20,153 bases of DNA from a virus: IMG/VR virus record IMGVR_UViG_3300025781_000102, positions 1 to 20,153 of that record. One strand, written 5' to 3'. The notes under the pieces are model-generated. The model was not told the DNA's origin. It searched no databases and saw only the letters and a program-made list of their open reading frames with translations. Below, piece after piece: positions 14,557-20,153 of the stretch (position 1 is the stretch's first letter; each line of letters begins with the position of its first letter). The translations under genes were made by a program, and so were the position numbers.

Positions 14557-15436
14557 ACAATCTACCGTTTAAAGAATGTTGCTCTGGTAGATTAGGCTTT
14601 TGCTGCTGGCTGTACATTTCCCTACGTTTCTTAATAGTATCTTTTAACTCTTGAGTCTTCTTATCACGCTCAGCTTTTTGCTTTTCAGCTTCTTGCTGCT
14701 GTAAGCCAGCCTTTTGCTTTTGTAAATTTGATAACATCTGGGCGATAGAGTTTCTATCGTTTTTATTAGCGGTTTGAAGAGCTCTTGTAGTAGCGTTTAT
14801 CGCTTTATCTATACTACGTGGATCGTTGGATGAAGCTAAATTTTGAGCTGCAGTAAGGTTAACGTTTGTATTATTACTTTGAGCTGCAGGCTGTGTGGTT
14901 GTTGTAGCAGCTGGTGCAGTCTGTGTTGTCGCAGGCGATGCTGGTGCAGCAGCTGTTTGTGTTTGTGCAGGTTGCTGCGTTTGTTGAGCAGGTTGCTGCG
15001 TTGATTGAGCGGGTTGACTTGCTGGTGCTTGTTGAGGAGCTGCAGGAGTAGCAGATGGTGTTTGTTTTGGTTGTTGCTGCTGAGCTGCAGGGGTAGCAGA
15101 TGGTGTTTGTTTTGGTTGTTGCTGCTGAATCTGATTAACCATGCTACCTAAAGCAGATTGAACTTGTTTGGTTGCTGTAGAGCTAGCTGGTGTTTTTGGA
15201 AGTAAATTTAATTTTTGTAAATCATTAATTAAGTTTTTTGATGCTGCATTGTAGGCATATTGAACTTTAGCATTTTGTGCAGCTTGAGCGGGTGATGTAC
15301 TCTTATTGCCAGAAATAAAATTACCTACAGCTTGCCCTGCCTTAGCACGCATACCAGCTACATTAGCACCAAATCTTGTACCTATGCCTTCTGAATAAAG
15401 TTCTGAAAGCTCGCGATATTCTTGCTGATTATCCAT
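14534..15436 (-). CDS. Pro/Ala/Gln/Thr-rich low-complexity protein, probable virion-associated
   Basis: A 300-aa protein with three parts. The N-terminus (1-100) has an amphipathic start (EYRELSELYSEG, 6-17) and helical Ala-rich sequence. The middle (about 101-195) is a Gln/Pro/Ala/Thr linker, including a 15-residue unit (PKQTPSATPAA plus Gln run) present twice. The C-terminal part (195-300) is a charged, helical, coiled-coil-like region with many Lys, Gln and Glu, ending in GRLFKEYFTL. I recognise no family. Long flexible linkers with an amphipathic leader occur in phage head decoration, internal and tail proteins; the role here is inferred from that and from its late-type strand. It is the second gene of a two-gene minus-strand cluster, 5 bp after its neighbour, with no Shine-Dalgarno. 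Confidence 0.68.
   Translation of the reverse strand: MDNQQEYRELSELYSEGIGTRFGANVAGMRAKAGQAVGNFISGNKSTSPAQAAQNAKVQYAYNAASKNLINDLQKLNLLPKTPASSTATKQVQSALGSMVNQIQQQQPKQTPSATPAAQQQQPKQTPSATPAAPQQAPASQPAQSTQQPAQQTQQPAQTQTAAAPASPATTQTAPAATTTTQPAAQSNNTNVNLTAAQNLASSNDPRSIDKAINATTRALQTANKNDRNSIAQMLSNLQKQKAGLQQQEAEKQKAERDKKTQELKDTIKKRREMYSQQQKPNLPEQHSLNGRLFKEYFTL
15037..15126. repeat. Two tandem copies of a 45-bp unit inside the low-complexity gene
   Basis: Copies 15037-15081 and 15082-15126 differ at one base (A or G at the tenth position). The unit length is a multiple of three, so it repeats 15 codons in frame and adds a second Gln-run/PKQTPSATPAA segment. The near identity suggests a recent duplication by slippage or recombination. 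Confidence 0.9.
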
Positions 15437-15441
15437 AAAAA

Positions 15442-16341
15442 TTACCCAAACATGCTATCACCATGACCGCTCCAAATATCACGCGCAGTTTTTGGCGCGG
15501 CACCTAAACCGGTATGATGTTGAATTAAATCTTCGTCAGAAAGAACAGTTGAGTCGTTACCACCTGCTTCGAATTTATCGAAATTCTTACCTAGTTTTAC
15601 ATATTCGCCCTTTTTCTCAAAAACCTGCTTGTTAATAAGGTCCTTTAGAATGACCTCGACTTTTCTCTTATCTTCACCTTCATTTAACCCTAATCCACCG
15701 CTATCACGAATCTCCTGTACAACATCATTAACTACATATTTTGCTAATACACCACTATCGTCGATAGCATTAGCCAACATCTGCTCTATTCTTACTGTGA
15801 GCTTATCACCGCTTACCGGTGTAGTAGCTGGCTGTGTGTCACCGGATGGTGCTGCTTGTGCTACTTCTTCTGATTTATCTGTAGCATCAGATACTGCATC
15901 AGCAATATCGTCTGCGGCAGCTTGAATTGTTTCGCCGTCTTCAACGTTACTTTCTACTTCATCAACTACAGCTGCAATAAAACTCTTAAGAATTCTTGCT
16001 GTATACTGAGATTTCGCCTTTGGGTTACTAGCAGCAAGCTTTTCCATAATATCGCGCTCAAGCTTTACTAAATCCTTTTCAACACCTCTGCCCTCATAAG
16101 TGCCATTAGGAAATAAATCATTAATAATAGGAACAACAAGCTCGTTTATACGTTTATCTAAAGCTTCACCTGTAAGTCCTTTAAAAAGGTATGTATCGTT
16201 ATTTTTACCTCTTTCCTCAAGACCGTGTTTAATAGCAGTAACTAAGGATTGTACAGGATCACCTTCACCCTTAACACGGAGTGCCATTTCATCTAAACGG
16301 GTTTTATAGGCTTCAAAAATTAAACGAGAATCACGATTCAT
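15442..16341 (-). CDS. Acidic hypothetical protein, 299 aa, probable virion or assembly protein
   Basis: I do not recognise a family. The start region RLIFEAYKTRLDEM (6-19) is amphipathic and contains L-D-E (16-18), matching the L/I-x-E rule of T4-type prohead proteases. Residues 25-130 look globular and helical. Residues 131-178 are acidic, Ala/Asp/Glu-rich and then Ser/Thr/Pro-rich, a probable linker. Residues 179-260 look like a small winged-helix or helical domain (KVEVILKDLINKQVFEKKGEYVKLGKN with a helix-strand-strand rhythm). The tail ends GHGDSMFG. No membrane segments or catalytic motifs are visible. It heads a two-gene minus-strand unit divergent from the amidotransferase gene; an AATAAATA octamer lies 10 bases upstream. 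Confidence 0.68.
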   Translation of the reverse strand: MNRDSRLIFEAYKTRLDEMALRVKGEGDPVQSLVTAIKHGLEERGKNNDTYLFKGLTGEALDKRINELVVPIINDLFPNGTYEGRGVEKDLVKLERDIMEKLAASNPKAKSQYTARILKSFIAAVVDEVESNVEDGETIQAAADDIADAVSDATDKSEEVAQAAPSGDTQPATTPVSGDKLTVRIEQMLANAIDDSGVLAKYVVNDVVQEIRDSGGLGLNEGEDKRKVEVILKDLINKQVFEKKGEYVKLGKNFDKFEAGGNDSTVLSDEDLIQHHTGLGAAPKTARDIWSGHGDSMFG

Positions 16342-16345
16342 ATGC

Positions 16346-16385
16346 TTGAAATATTTATTCTTTGATGTTAATATATATGCAAGGA
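16346..16385 (+). promoter_or_regulatory. Possible promoter and Shine-Dalgarno of the amidotransferase gene
   Basis: TTGAAA (16346-16351), a 17-bp spacer and TAATAT (16369-16374) could form a promoter with a start near 16381. AAGGA (16381-16385) then lies 10 bases before the ATG at 16396 and is one of the few believable ribosome-binding sites in the window. The promoter overlaps the divergent late octamer. Confidence 0.38.
16352..16359 (-). promoter_or_regulatory. Candidate T4-type late promoter of the second minus-strand cluster
   Basis: On the minus strand this reads AATAAATA, one mismatch from TATAAATA, ending 10 bases before the ATG at 16341. It lies in the 54-bp divergent gap at the head of the cluster. 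There is no Shine-Dalgarno between it and the start. Confidence 0.42.
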
Positions 16386-16395
16386 ATAAACTATA

Positions 16396-17091
16396 ATGTG
16401 TGCAATTTTTGGATCCACTGACTTCAATACTTACAGAAAACTATATAATGAATGTAAAAAGCGCGGTGATTTCGCGTATGGTAGTCTTTATGTAGGAAAA
16501 CCGAATAAATGTAAGAATCTTGTAATATCTAGAGCATCTGGTTCTGTAACTCTTAGCAAGAATGACAAATATCAGGACGAAGATCAAGAATATGGAATTG
16601 AAGATTTCAAGATGTTTCTCGGCCATACACAAGCCCCGACAAGTAGCGTAAGAGAGTTCAGTGCCTCAACATCGCATCCATTTGCTTGTGGCGACTGGAT
16701 TGTTGCTCATAACGGTGTGCTTTCAAATTTCGAACTACTTAAAAAATATGTTGCCGATCCAACAACATATAATGATGTTGACACCTCCATTATACCTGCA
16801 ATGATACATCAGAAGTCACTTGTTATGGACAATGAAGTTGATATACTCGGTGAAGTACTATCAAAATTAAAGGGTACATTCGGTCTTTGGATATTCTGTA
16901 AGGCTACAGGGAATACATATCTCGCACGGTCAGGAAGCACGCTTTATGGAAATTATCTAACAAACGACTTTTCGTCACTTCCACAGACAGATTACAAACC
17001 GCTTGATGAAGGTACAATTTACCTACTAACATCCGAGGGCATTACTTCTGTTGGTTTCTTCTCACCTAACTCACCGTTTTTAGCTCTATGA
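16396..17091 (+). CDS. Stand-alone class II glutamine amidotransferase
   Basis: A 231-aa Ntn-hydrolase domain without an attached synthetase. The catalytic Cys2 follows the initiator Met (MCAIFG). Family motifs are RGDFAYGS (23-30), GHTQAPTSS (76-84), HPFACGDW (94-101) and AHNGVLSN (104-111), as in the glutaminase domains of GlmS, PurF and AsnB. Such domains release ammonia from glutamine for a partner enzyme; a free-standing one needs a separate acceptor protein. Candidates nearby are the GT-A glycosyltransferase, which it overlaps by 4 bp (ATGA), and the ammonia-using QueC about 1.9 kb upstream. Archaeal and phage Gat-QueC proteins fuse exactly these two domains. Which partner applies is not shown by the sequence. 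Confidence 0.85.
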   Translation: MCAIFGSTDFNTYRKLYNECKKRGDFAYGSLYVGKPNKCKNLVISRASGSVTLSKNDKYQDEDQEYGIEDFKMFLGHTQAPTSSVREFSASTSHPFACGDWIVAHNGVLSNFELLKKYVADPTTYNDVDTSIIPAMIHQKSLVMDNEVDILGEVLSKLKGTFGLWIFCKATGNTYLARSGSTLYGNYLTNDFSSLPQTDYKPLDEGTIYLLTSEGITSVGFFSPNSPFLAL

Positions 17092-17771
17092 GCAAAATAG
17101 CATTTTTCTCCTGCAGCAAGGGATCGACTGCAACCATTCTCAAAAATAGCATTGATACAATAAATGAGTTCGTAAAGACACCTATTGATATTATTTGTTA
17201 TAATAACAACAAAGAAGGTCTATCAAAACGATATAATGAGTTTCTCTATTCAGATCAGGCCGATAGTTATGATTATATTTGCTTTGTACATGACGATGTC
17301 ATGTTTGATGATGCTTTAATTGAAGCAAAGCTTAACAAATATCATGAGCAATATGATATCATCGGTGTTGCAGGTGGTAATAATGCAAAGATTCAGCAAC
17401 CCGCTCTCTGGCACTTGATGTGCGGGGGGTTTGGAAGCGGTAATTTGCACGGAGCAGTAGCGCATTTAACACAAGATGGTAAATCGTCTACAACACCGTT
17501 CGGGCCATCACCAACGCGTGTTGCCATTGTAGATGGTGTTTTTATATCCGTAAATGTCAAAAAAGTTAAACAAGTTGGCTGGAAGTTTAACGAGAATTAT
17601 AATTTCCATCTCTATGATATCTCAAGCTGCCTTGATGCTAATAAATTAAAATTAAAAATTGGTGTTGCTCCCATACATTTAATTCATAGCTCACCGGGAC
17701 TCAGAAGTCTTGAGGACAAGACGTTTAAGGAGAATCAAACAAAATTCTTATTAGAGTATGGTAGTTATTGA
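17088..17771 (+). CDS. GT-A fold glycosyltransferase (GT2-like)
   Basis: A 227-aa single-domain protein with a GT-A pattern: an N-terminal Rossmann strand (KIAFFSCSKGS, 3-13), YICFVHDDVMF (63-73) supplying the Asp-x-Asp-type metal and nucleotide-sugar site, VDGVFISVNV (148-157) as the acceptor-side strand, and FHLYDISSCL (173-182) with Asp177 as a possible catalytic base. The VHDDV signature is typical of small GT2-type transferases in phage and bacterial glycan loci. It has no membrane segment, so it should act in the cytoplasm. The start is fused to the amidotransferase stop (ATGA) without Shine-Dalgarno, which implies coupled synthesis and perhaps a shared pathway such as amino-sugar transfer. 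The acceptor (DNA base, virion protein or host polysaccharide) is unknown. Confidence 0.75.
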   Translation: MSKIAFFSCSKGSTATILKNSIDTINEFVKTPIDIICYNNNKEGLSKRYNEFLYSDQADSYDYICFVHDDVMFDDALIEAKLNKYHEQYDIIGVAGGNNAKIQQPALWHLMCGGFGSGNLHGAVAHLTQDGKSSTTPFGPSPTRVAIVDGVFISVNVKKVKQVGWKFNENYNFHLYDISSCLDANKLKLKIGVAPIHLIHSSPGLRSLEDKTFKENQTKFLLEYGSY

Positions 17772-17795
17772 TTATTGCGGTATTGATAGTATTAT
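17768..17795 (+). promoter_or_regulatory. Sigma70-like promoter of gene 41
   Basis: TTGATT (17768-17773), a 16-bp spacer and TATTAT (17790-17795), ending 8 bases before the ATG at 17804, so only about 2 nt of leader are expected. TATTGAT occurs twice here (17766-17772 and 17781-17787, 15 bp apart), possibly a regulator site. The -35 box overlaps the stop codon of the glycosyltransferase gene. Confidence 0.52.
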
Positions 17796-17803
17796 CGTAA
17801 CAT

Positions 17804-19129
17804 ATGTCTAAGCTTGATCTAGATTTCTTTGAAAAGATAATCGTCTACAAATCATTAACAGATGAAGCTTATTTAGCCTCGGTTATTGATTACGTACAGC
17901 CTGTGTTCTTCAAGAACAAAGACATTAAGTCTGTCTTTACAATAATAAAAGAATTCTTTATCTCACGAGGAACTGTACCTACAGCTACAGAGGTTAAGGC
18001 ATATCTTACTACAGATGAATTAAAGTCATCCTTTACTAATGTGGCTCTATCCTTTAAGGATATTGATACTAAATTTAATAAAGACGAACTCTTCTCCAAC
18101 ACTGAGACTTTCTTAAAAGAGAAAGCTGTTTACCACACGATGATGAATGTTGTCGATGAGATAAACAAGAACGACGTTAATACATCCAAGATCTTAGATC
18201 AATTTGAAAAGGCATGTAATATTTCTCTAACTACAGAAACAGGATTAGATTTGTTCAATGATATTGATAAATTAGTGGCAAGTATTAATGAAGATACAAA
18301 TAGAATATCAACCGGATGGGAGTGGTTTAATGAGAAACTCGGAGGTGGGTTTCTCGAGCAAGGTCGAGCATTATATGTATTTGCCGGTGAAACAAATATC
18401 GGTAAGAGTATATTCTTAGGTAATATTGCCACAAATATAGCAAATTTAGGTAAGAGTGTTCTCTTAATTTCTCTTGAAATGCCTGAGACGATTTACGCGC
18501 AACGTCTTTGCTCAAGTGTTACGAGAATTCCTCTCGGTAAATTAAAACTTGAAGTACACACTGTACAACAGCAGTTAGAAGAGTATGCTTCTACTAATCC
18601 CGGTGCGCGTATCTTAATTAAAGAATTTCCTCCATCCACTATTACACCTTTATTCCTAAAGTCATTTATTAAGAAGCTTAAAAATGCAGGAATAAGTTTT
18701 GACGCTATTGTTGTCGATTATGTTAATCTTTTAAATTCACCTATCGGTACAAATAGCTATGAGCGAATTAAACATGCAACAGAACAACTCCGTGCTCTTT
18801 CGTATGAATTTAATTGTCCTATAATTACAGCTACACAGCTTAATAGATCGGGATATTCAGTTGCAGATCCTGGTATGGAGACTGTTTCAGAGTCATCTGG
18901 TCTTGGTATGACTGCAGACGTTATGATGAGCATCTGGCAAGAGGATCAAGATAGAGAATTAGGTGTAATACGCATGGGTGTAATGAAGAACCGGTTTGGA
19001 CCTGCATTCGGTAACTGCTTGATGAGAATTGACTACTCGACTCTGACAATTTTTGAAGATGAGCATATAAACGATACAGAAGCTAGCTCTTCGTCAGCAA
19101 ATGTATTAGCTGCTCTTTCTAACGGTTGA
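17804..19129 (+). CDS. 41: gp41-like replicative DNA helicase (DnaB family)
   Basis: A 441-aa hexameric helicase (T4 gp41 is 475 aa) that moves 5' to 3' on the lagging strand with its primase partner. The N-terminal helical domain (1-140) leads to the RecA-like motor: TGWEWFNEKLGGGF (170-183, the DnaB-type entry), Walker A GETNIGKS (195-202), LISLEMPE (221-228), Walker B IVVDYVNLL (302-310, Asp305), TATQLNRSGY near 338-347 (DNA-binding loop region) and KNRFGPAFG near 396-404 (arginine finger region). The C-terminal Ser/Ala-rich tail is short. A promoter lies 8 bases upstream and no Shine-Dalgarno is seen. The 44-bp gap to the next gene holds a hairpin. Its loader and primase are not clearly identified in the window; the 222-aa protein at 19464 is a loader candidate. 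Confidence 0.95.
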   Translation: MSKLDLDFFEKIIVYKSLTDEAYLASVIDYVQPVFFKNKDIKSVFTIIKEFFISRGTVPTATEVKAYLTTDELKSSFTNVALSFKDIDTKFNKDELFSNTETFLKEKAVYHTMMNVVDEINKNDVNTSKILDQFEKACNISLTTETGLDLFNDIDKLVASINEDTNRISTGWEWFNEKLGGGFLEQGRALYVFAGETNIGKSIFLGNIATNIANLGKSVLLISLEMPETIYAQRLCSSVTRIPLGKLKLEVHTVQQQLEEYASTNPGARILIKEFPPSTITPLFLKSFIKKLKNAGISFDAIVVDYVNLLNSPIGTNSYERIKHATEQLRALSYEFNCPIITATQLNRSGYSVADPGMETVSESSGLGMTADVMMSIWQEDQDRELGVIRMGVMKNRFGPAFGNCLMRIDYSTLTIFEDEHINDTEASSSSANVLAALSNG

Positions 19130-19132
19130 CCA

Positions 19133-19160
19133 TTGACTTTTATAAAATGTTTATTAATTA
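19133..19160 (+). promoter_or_regulatory. Weak promoter candidate before the 95-aa gene
   Basis: TTGACT (19133-19138), a 16-bp spacer and TAATTA (19155-19160). The -10 is poor. A start near 19167 would leave a 7-nt leader lacking the 5' arm of the hairpin 19157-19175. TTGACC also lies at 19126-19131. Confidence 0.28.
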
Positions 19161-19175
19161 GTCATATTGACTAAT
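19157..19175 (+). promoter_or_regulatory. Perfect inverted repeat that includes the start codon of the 95-aa gene
   Basis: ATTAGTCA (19157-19164), loop TAT, TGACTAAT (19168-19175): eight uninterrupted base pairs. The first two bases of the ATG (19174-19176) are paired in the RNA form. TGACT also occurs at 19134-19138. It could be a protein operator in DNA or a translational lock in RNA. Confidence 0.6.
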
Positions 19176-19461
19176 GAGCAATAAACGCGAACATACACCG
19201 CTTCTAGACTATGAATCAAATCATTTGTTCTTATCGTTCTGTACATATGCAACTTTGACACATACAAAGAAGCTTAATGTTGCAAATATTTTTTTAATAT
19301 TGCTACAGAACAAAGAGTTAAGAGAGTTTTTTAAATTATATTGTGATGCACCGAGTGATTTCGCCGTTGTACAGATGTTTTTAAAACACGATCCTGGTCT
19401 ATATAAAAGCAAATATGTAATGAAGTTCTTGAATAGTTCAAAACATAAGATTATACTATAA
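19174..19461 (+). CDS. Hypothetical protein, 95 aa
   Basis: I do not recognise this small protein. It is rich in Leu, Phe, Lys and Asn; residues 18-60 look like two or three helices with hydrophobic faces (NHLFLSFCTYATLTH, then NVANIFLILLQNKELREFFKLY), and the C-terminus is basic. There is no clear transmembrane helix. The position between the gp41 helicase and the 222-aa protein, with 2 bp to the latter, makes a replication-related accessory role plausible but unproven. Its start codon lies in a hairpin and lacks a Shine-Dalgarno. It is longer than expected by chance in that frame and fills the gap between two real genes neatly. Confidence 0.62.
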   Translation: MSNKREHTPLLDYESNHLFLSFCTYATLTHTKKLNVANIFLILLQNKELREFFKLYCDAPSDFAVVQMFLKHDPGLYKSKYVMKFLNSSKHKIIL

Positions 19462-19463
19462 GG

Positions 19464-20132
19464 ATGTCAGATGTTTTAGACTTAACGAAATTTGAAGAGC
19501 ACATCTATAATACATTTTTAAGAGTAACAAGAACTCAGGCAAACAAGCCTTTTAAACTGCGTAAGCAATTTGACACATTACAGGAAAAGACAAAAATACA
19601 TCTTAAAAGGCTTTCGTCGTTTTTTAGCAGATTTGAGCATATTTCTGTAGAAGATTTTTTTACCGCTCCGTACAAAGTATATCAGGACGAAACATATTTT
19701 GATTTAGAGTTTTATACATCTCTAAGAGCGACAAAAACATATGCTCTCTACCAACAAAAACGTATTTTTCTAGATGCGGACGATACTGATCAACTGTCGA
19801 GTATTGTTGATAGTTTAAAGTTTATATTCACCTTTTGCAAAACAAAACAAATACAACTTGATCAATATATAGCATATAAAGAAGGTAACATACCCGATTT
19901 TGTTGTACATCTTAAAGAGCATAAGACGAACATTTATACTCTTCTTTGCTTTCCTGATTTCACTAAGATGTTTAATCAGCTGGACCAAGAAACGGTTAAA
20001 TTTATATTAGGAGAGCAGTTCTACAACAACATTCCTGTTTTCAGAACAAAACTTTACAATTCAAAAAAAGCTCACCTGTTAATAACTAAGGGATTACAAA
20101 AAATCTCACTTAGCTTAAAAGAAAACAGTTGA
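19464..20132 (+). CDS. Conserved-looking phage protein, 222 aa, candidate helicase loader (gp59-like place)
   Basis: A 222-aa helical protein, rich in Phe, Tyr and Lys. Notable segments are NKPFKLRKQFD (27-37), HISVEDFFTAPYKVYQDE (59-76), FDLEFYTSLRATKTYALYQ (78-96) and a C-terminal LYNSKKAHLLITKG. The size (T4 gp59 is 217 aa), the all-helical look, aromatic/basic content and position downstream of gene 41 fit a gp59-type loader, which places gp41 on forked DNA. I cannot align it convincingly with T4 gp59, so the function stays open; another DNA-binding phage protein is equally possible. It begins 2 bp after the 95-aa gene, with AAGG directly before ATG (too close for a usual ribosome site), so coupled translation is likely. 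TTGATA overlaps its stop codon. Confidence 0.68.
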   Translation: MSDVLDLTKFEEHIYNTFLRVTRTQANKPFKLRKQFDTLQEKTKIHLKRLSSFFSRFEHISVEDFFTAPYKVYQDETYFDLEFYTSLRATKTYALYQQKRIFLDADDTDQLSSIVDSLKFIFTFCKTKQIQLDQYIAYKEGNIPDFVVHLKEHKTNIYTLLCFPDFTKMFNQLDQETVKFILGEQFYNNIPVFRTKLYNSKKAHLLITKGLQKISLSLKENS

Positions 20133-20153
20133 TAACCATCTAGCAATCTATAT
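20129..20153 (+). promoter_or_regulatory. Possible promoter of a gene beyond the window
   Basis: TTGATA (20129-20134) overlaps the stop of the last gene, as the -35 boxes of genes 41 and 43 overlap upstream gene ends. TATAT begins at 20149, after 14 bp, and the window stops there. If the pattern holds, a start codon should follow within about 10-15 bases. Confidence 0.3.

Noticed and set aside
15629-16309. Plus-strand open frames opposite the 299-aa minus-strand gene
   Set aside because: Ser/Pro/Ile-rich composition is typical of antisense to an acidic Ala/Asp-rich gene, and no start signals are present.
17766-17787. Two TATTGAT copies as a CRISPR-like or iteron repeat
   Set aside because: Only two 7-bp copies, 15 bp apart, inside a promoter; at most a regulator site, not an array or origin.
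1-20153. tRNA genes, insertion sequences, CRISPR arrays and attachment sites
   Set aside because: Intergenic gaps are all short and filled by promoters or hairpins; I saw no cloverleaf, terminal repeats or spaced repeats. A tRNA scan would confirm.

Overview
The window is a stretch of an AT-rich, T4-like tailed-phage (myovirus) genome. The evidence is a dense set of T4-type replication, recombination and transcription genes: UvsY-like, UvsW, gp55, gp47, gp46, family B DNA polymerase gp43, UvsX and gp41. They are packed with overlaps of a few bases, and I see no rRNA, tRNA, insertion sequence or CRISPR. The host cannot be fixed from sequence. Very few genes have a Shine-Dalgarno site, and the gene style (queC, lone glutamine amidotransferase, glycosyltransferases, Ala/Gln/Pro-rich minus-strand proteins) is reminiscent of marine T4-like phages. 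That last point is an impression, not proof.

Layout. Positions 1-2973 (minus strand) hold five probable late or virion-associated genes: a 90-aa basic protein, a GIY-YIG nuclease, two unknowns, and a large nucleotidyltransferase (ligase)-like protein cut by the window edge. From a 35-bp divergent intergenic region, 3009-9540 (plus) reads uvsY-like, uvsW, 55, 47, 46, GT-B glycosyltransferase. DNA polymerase (9565-12180) follows behind a hairpin, then a small Sm-like protein, a strong intrinsic terminator (12624-12651), and uvsX plus queC. A second minus-strand pair of low-complexity or acidic probable virion proteins (14534-16341) converges on queC through a hairpin that covers both stop codons. 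From a second divergent gap, 16396-20132 (plus) encodes a class II glutamine amidotransferase, a GT-A glycosyltransferase, the gp41 helicase, a 95-aa unknown and a 222-aa protein in the place where a helicase loader could be.

How they work together. gp43, gp41, UvsX, the UvsY-like protein, UvsW and gp46/47 form the recombination-dependent replication machinery of T4. gp55 is the late sigma factor, and T4-late-like octamers sit just upstream of three minus-strand genes. The sliding clamp, clamp loader and SSB are not in the window. QueC, the lone amidotransferase and two glycosyltransferases could belong to DNA or virion decoration.

Most notable signals: (1) several plus-strand transcription units share a sigma70-like element (TTGAWW, 16-17 bp, TATWAT) placed so close to the ATG that the mRNA should be leaderless or nearly so; (2) perfect hairpins abut or include the start codons of gp43 and of the 95-aa gene; (3) a QueC with an altered YPDCR-region motif lies near a stand-alone class II amidotransferase, a possible split version of the Gat-QueC archaeosine enzyme; (4) minus-strand proteins begin with short amphipathic segments that could be capsid-targeting leaders.
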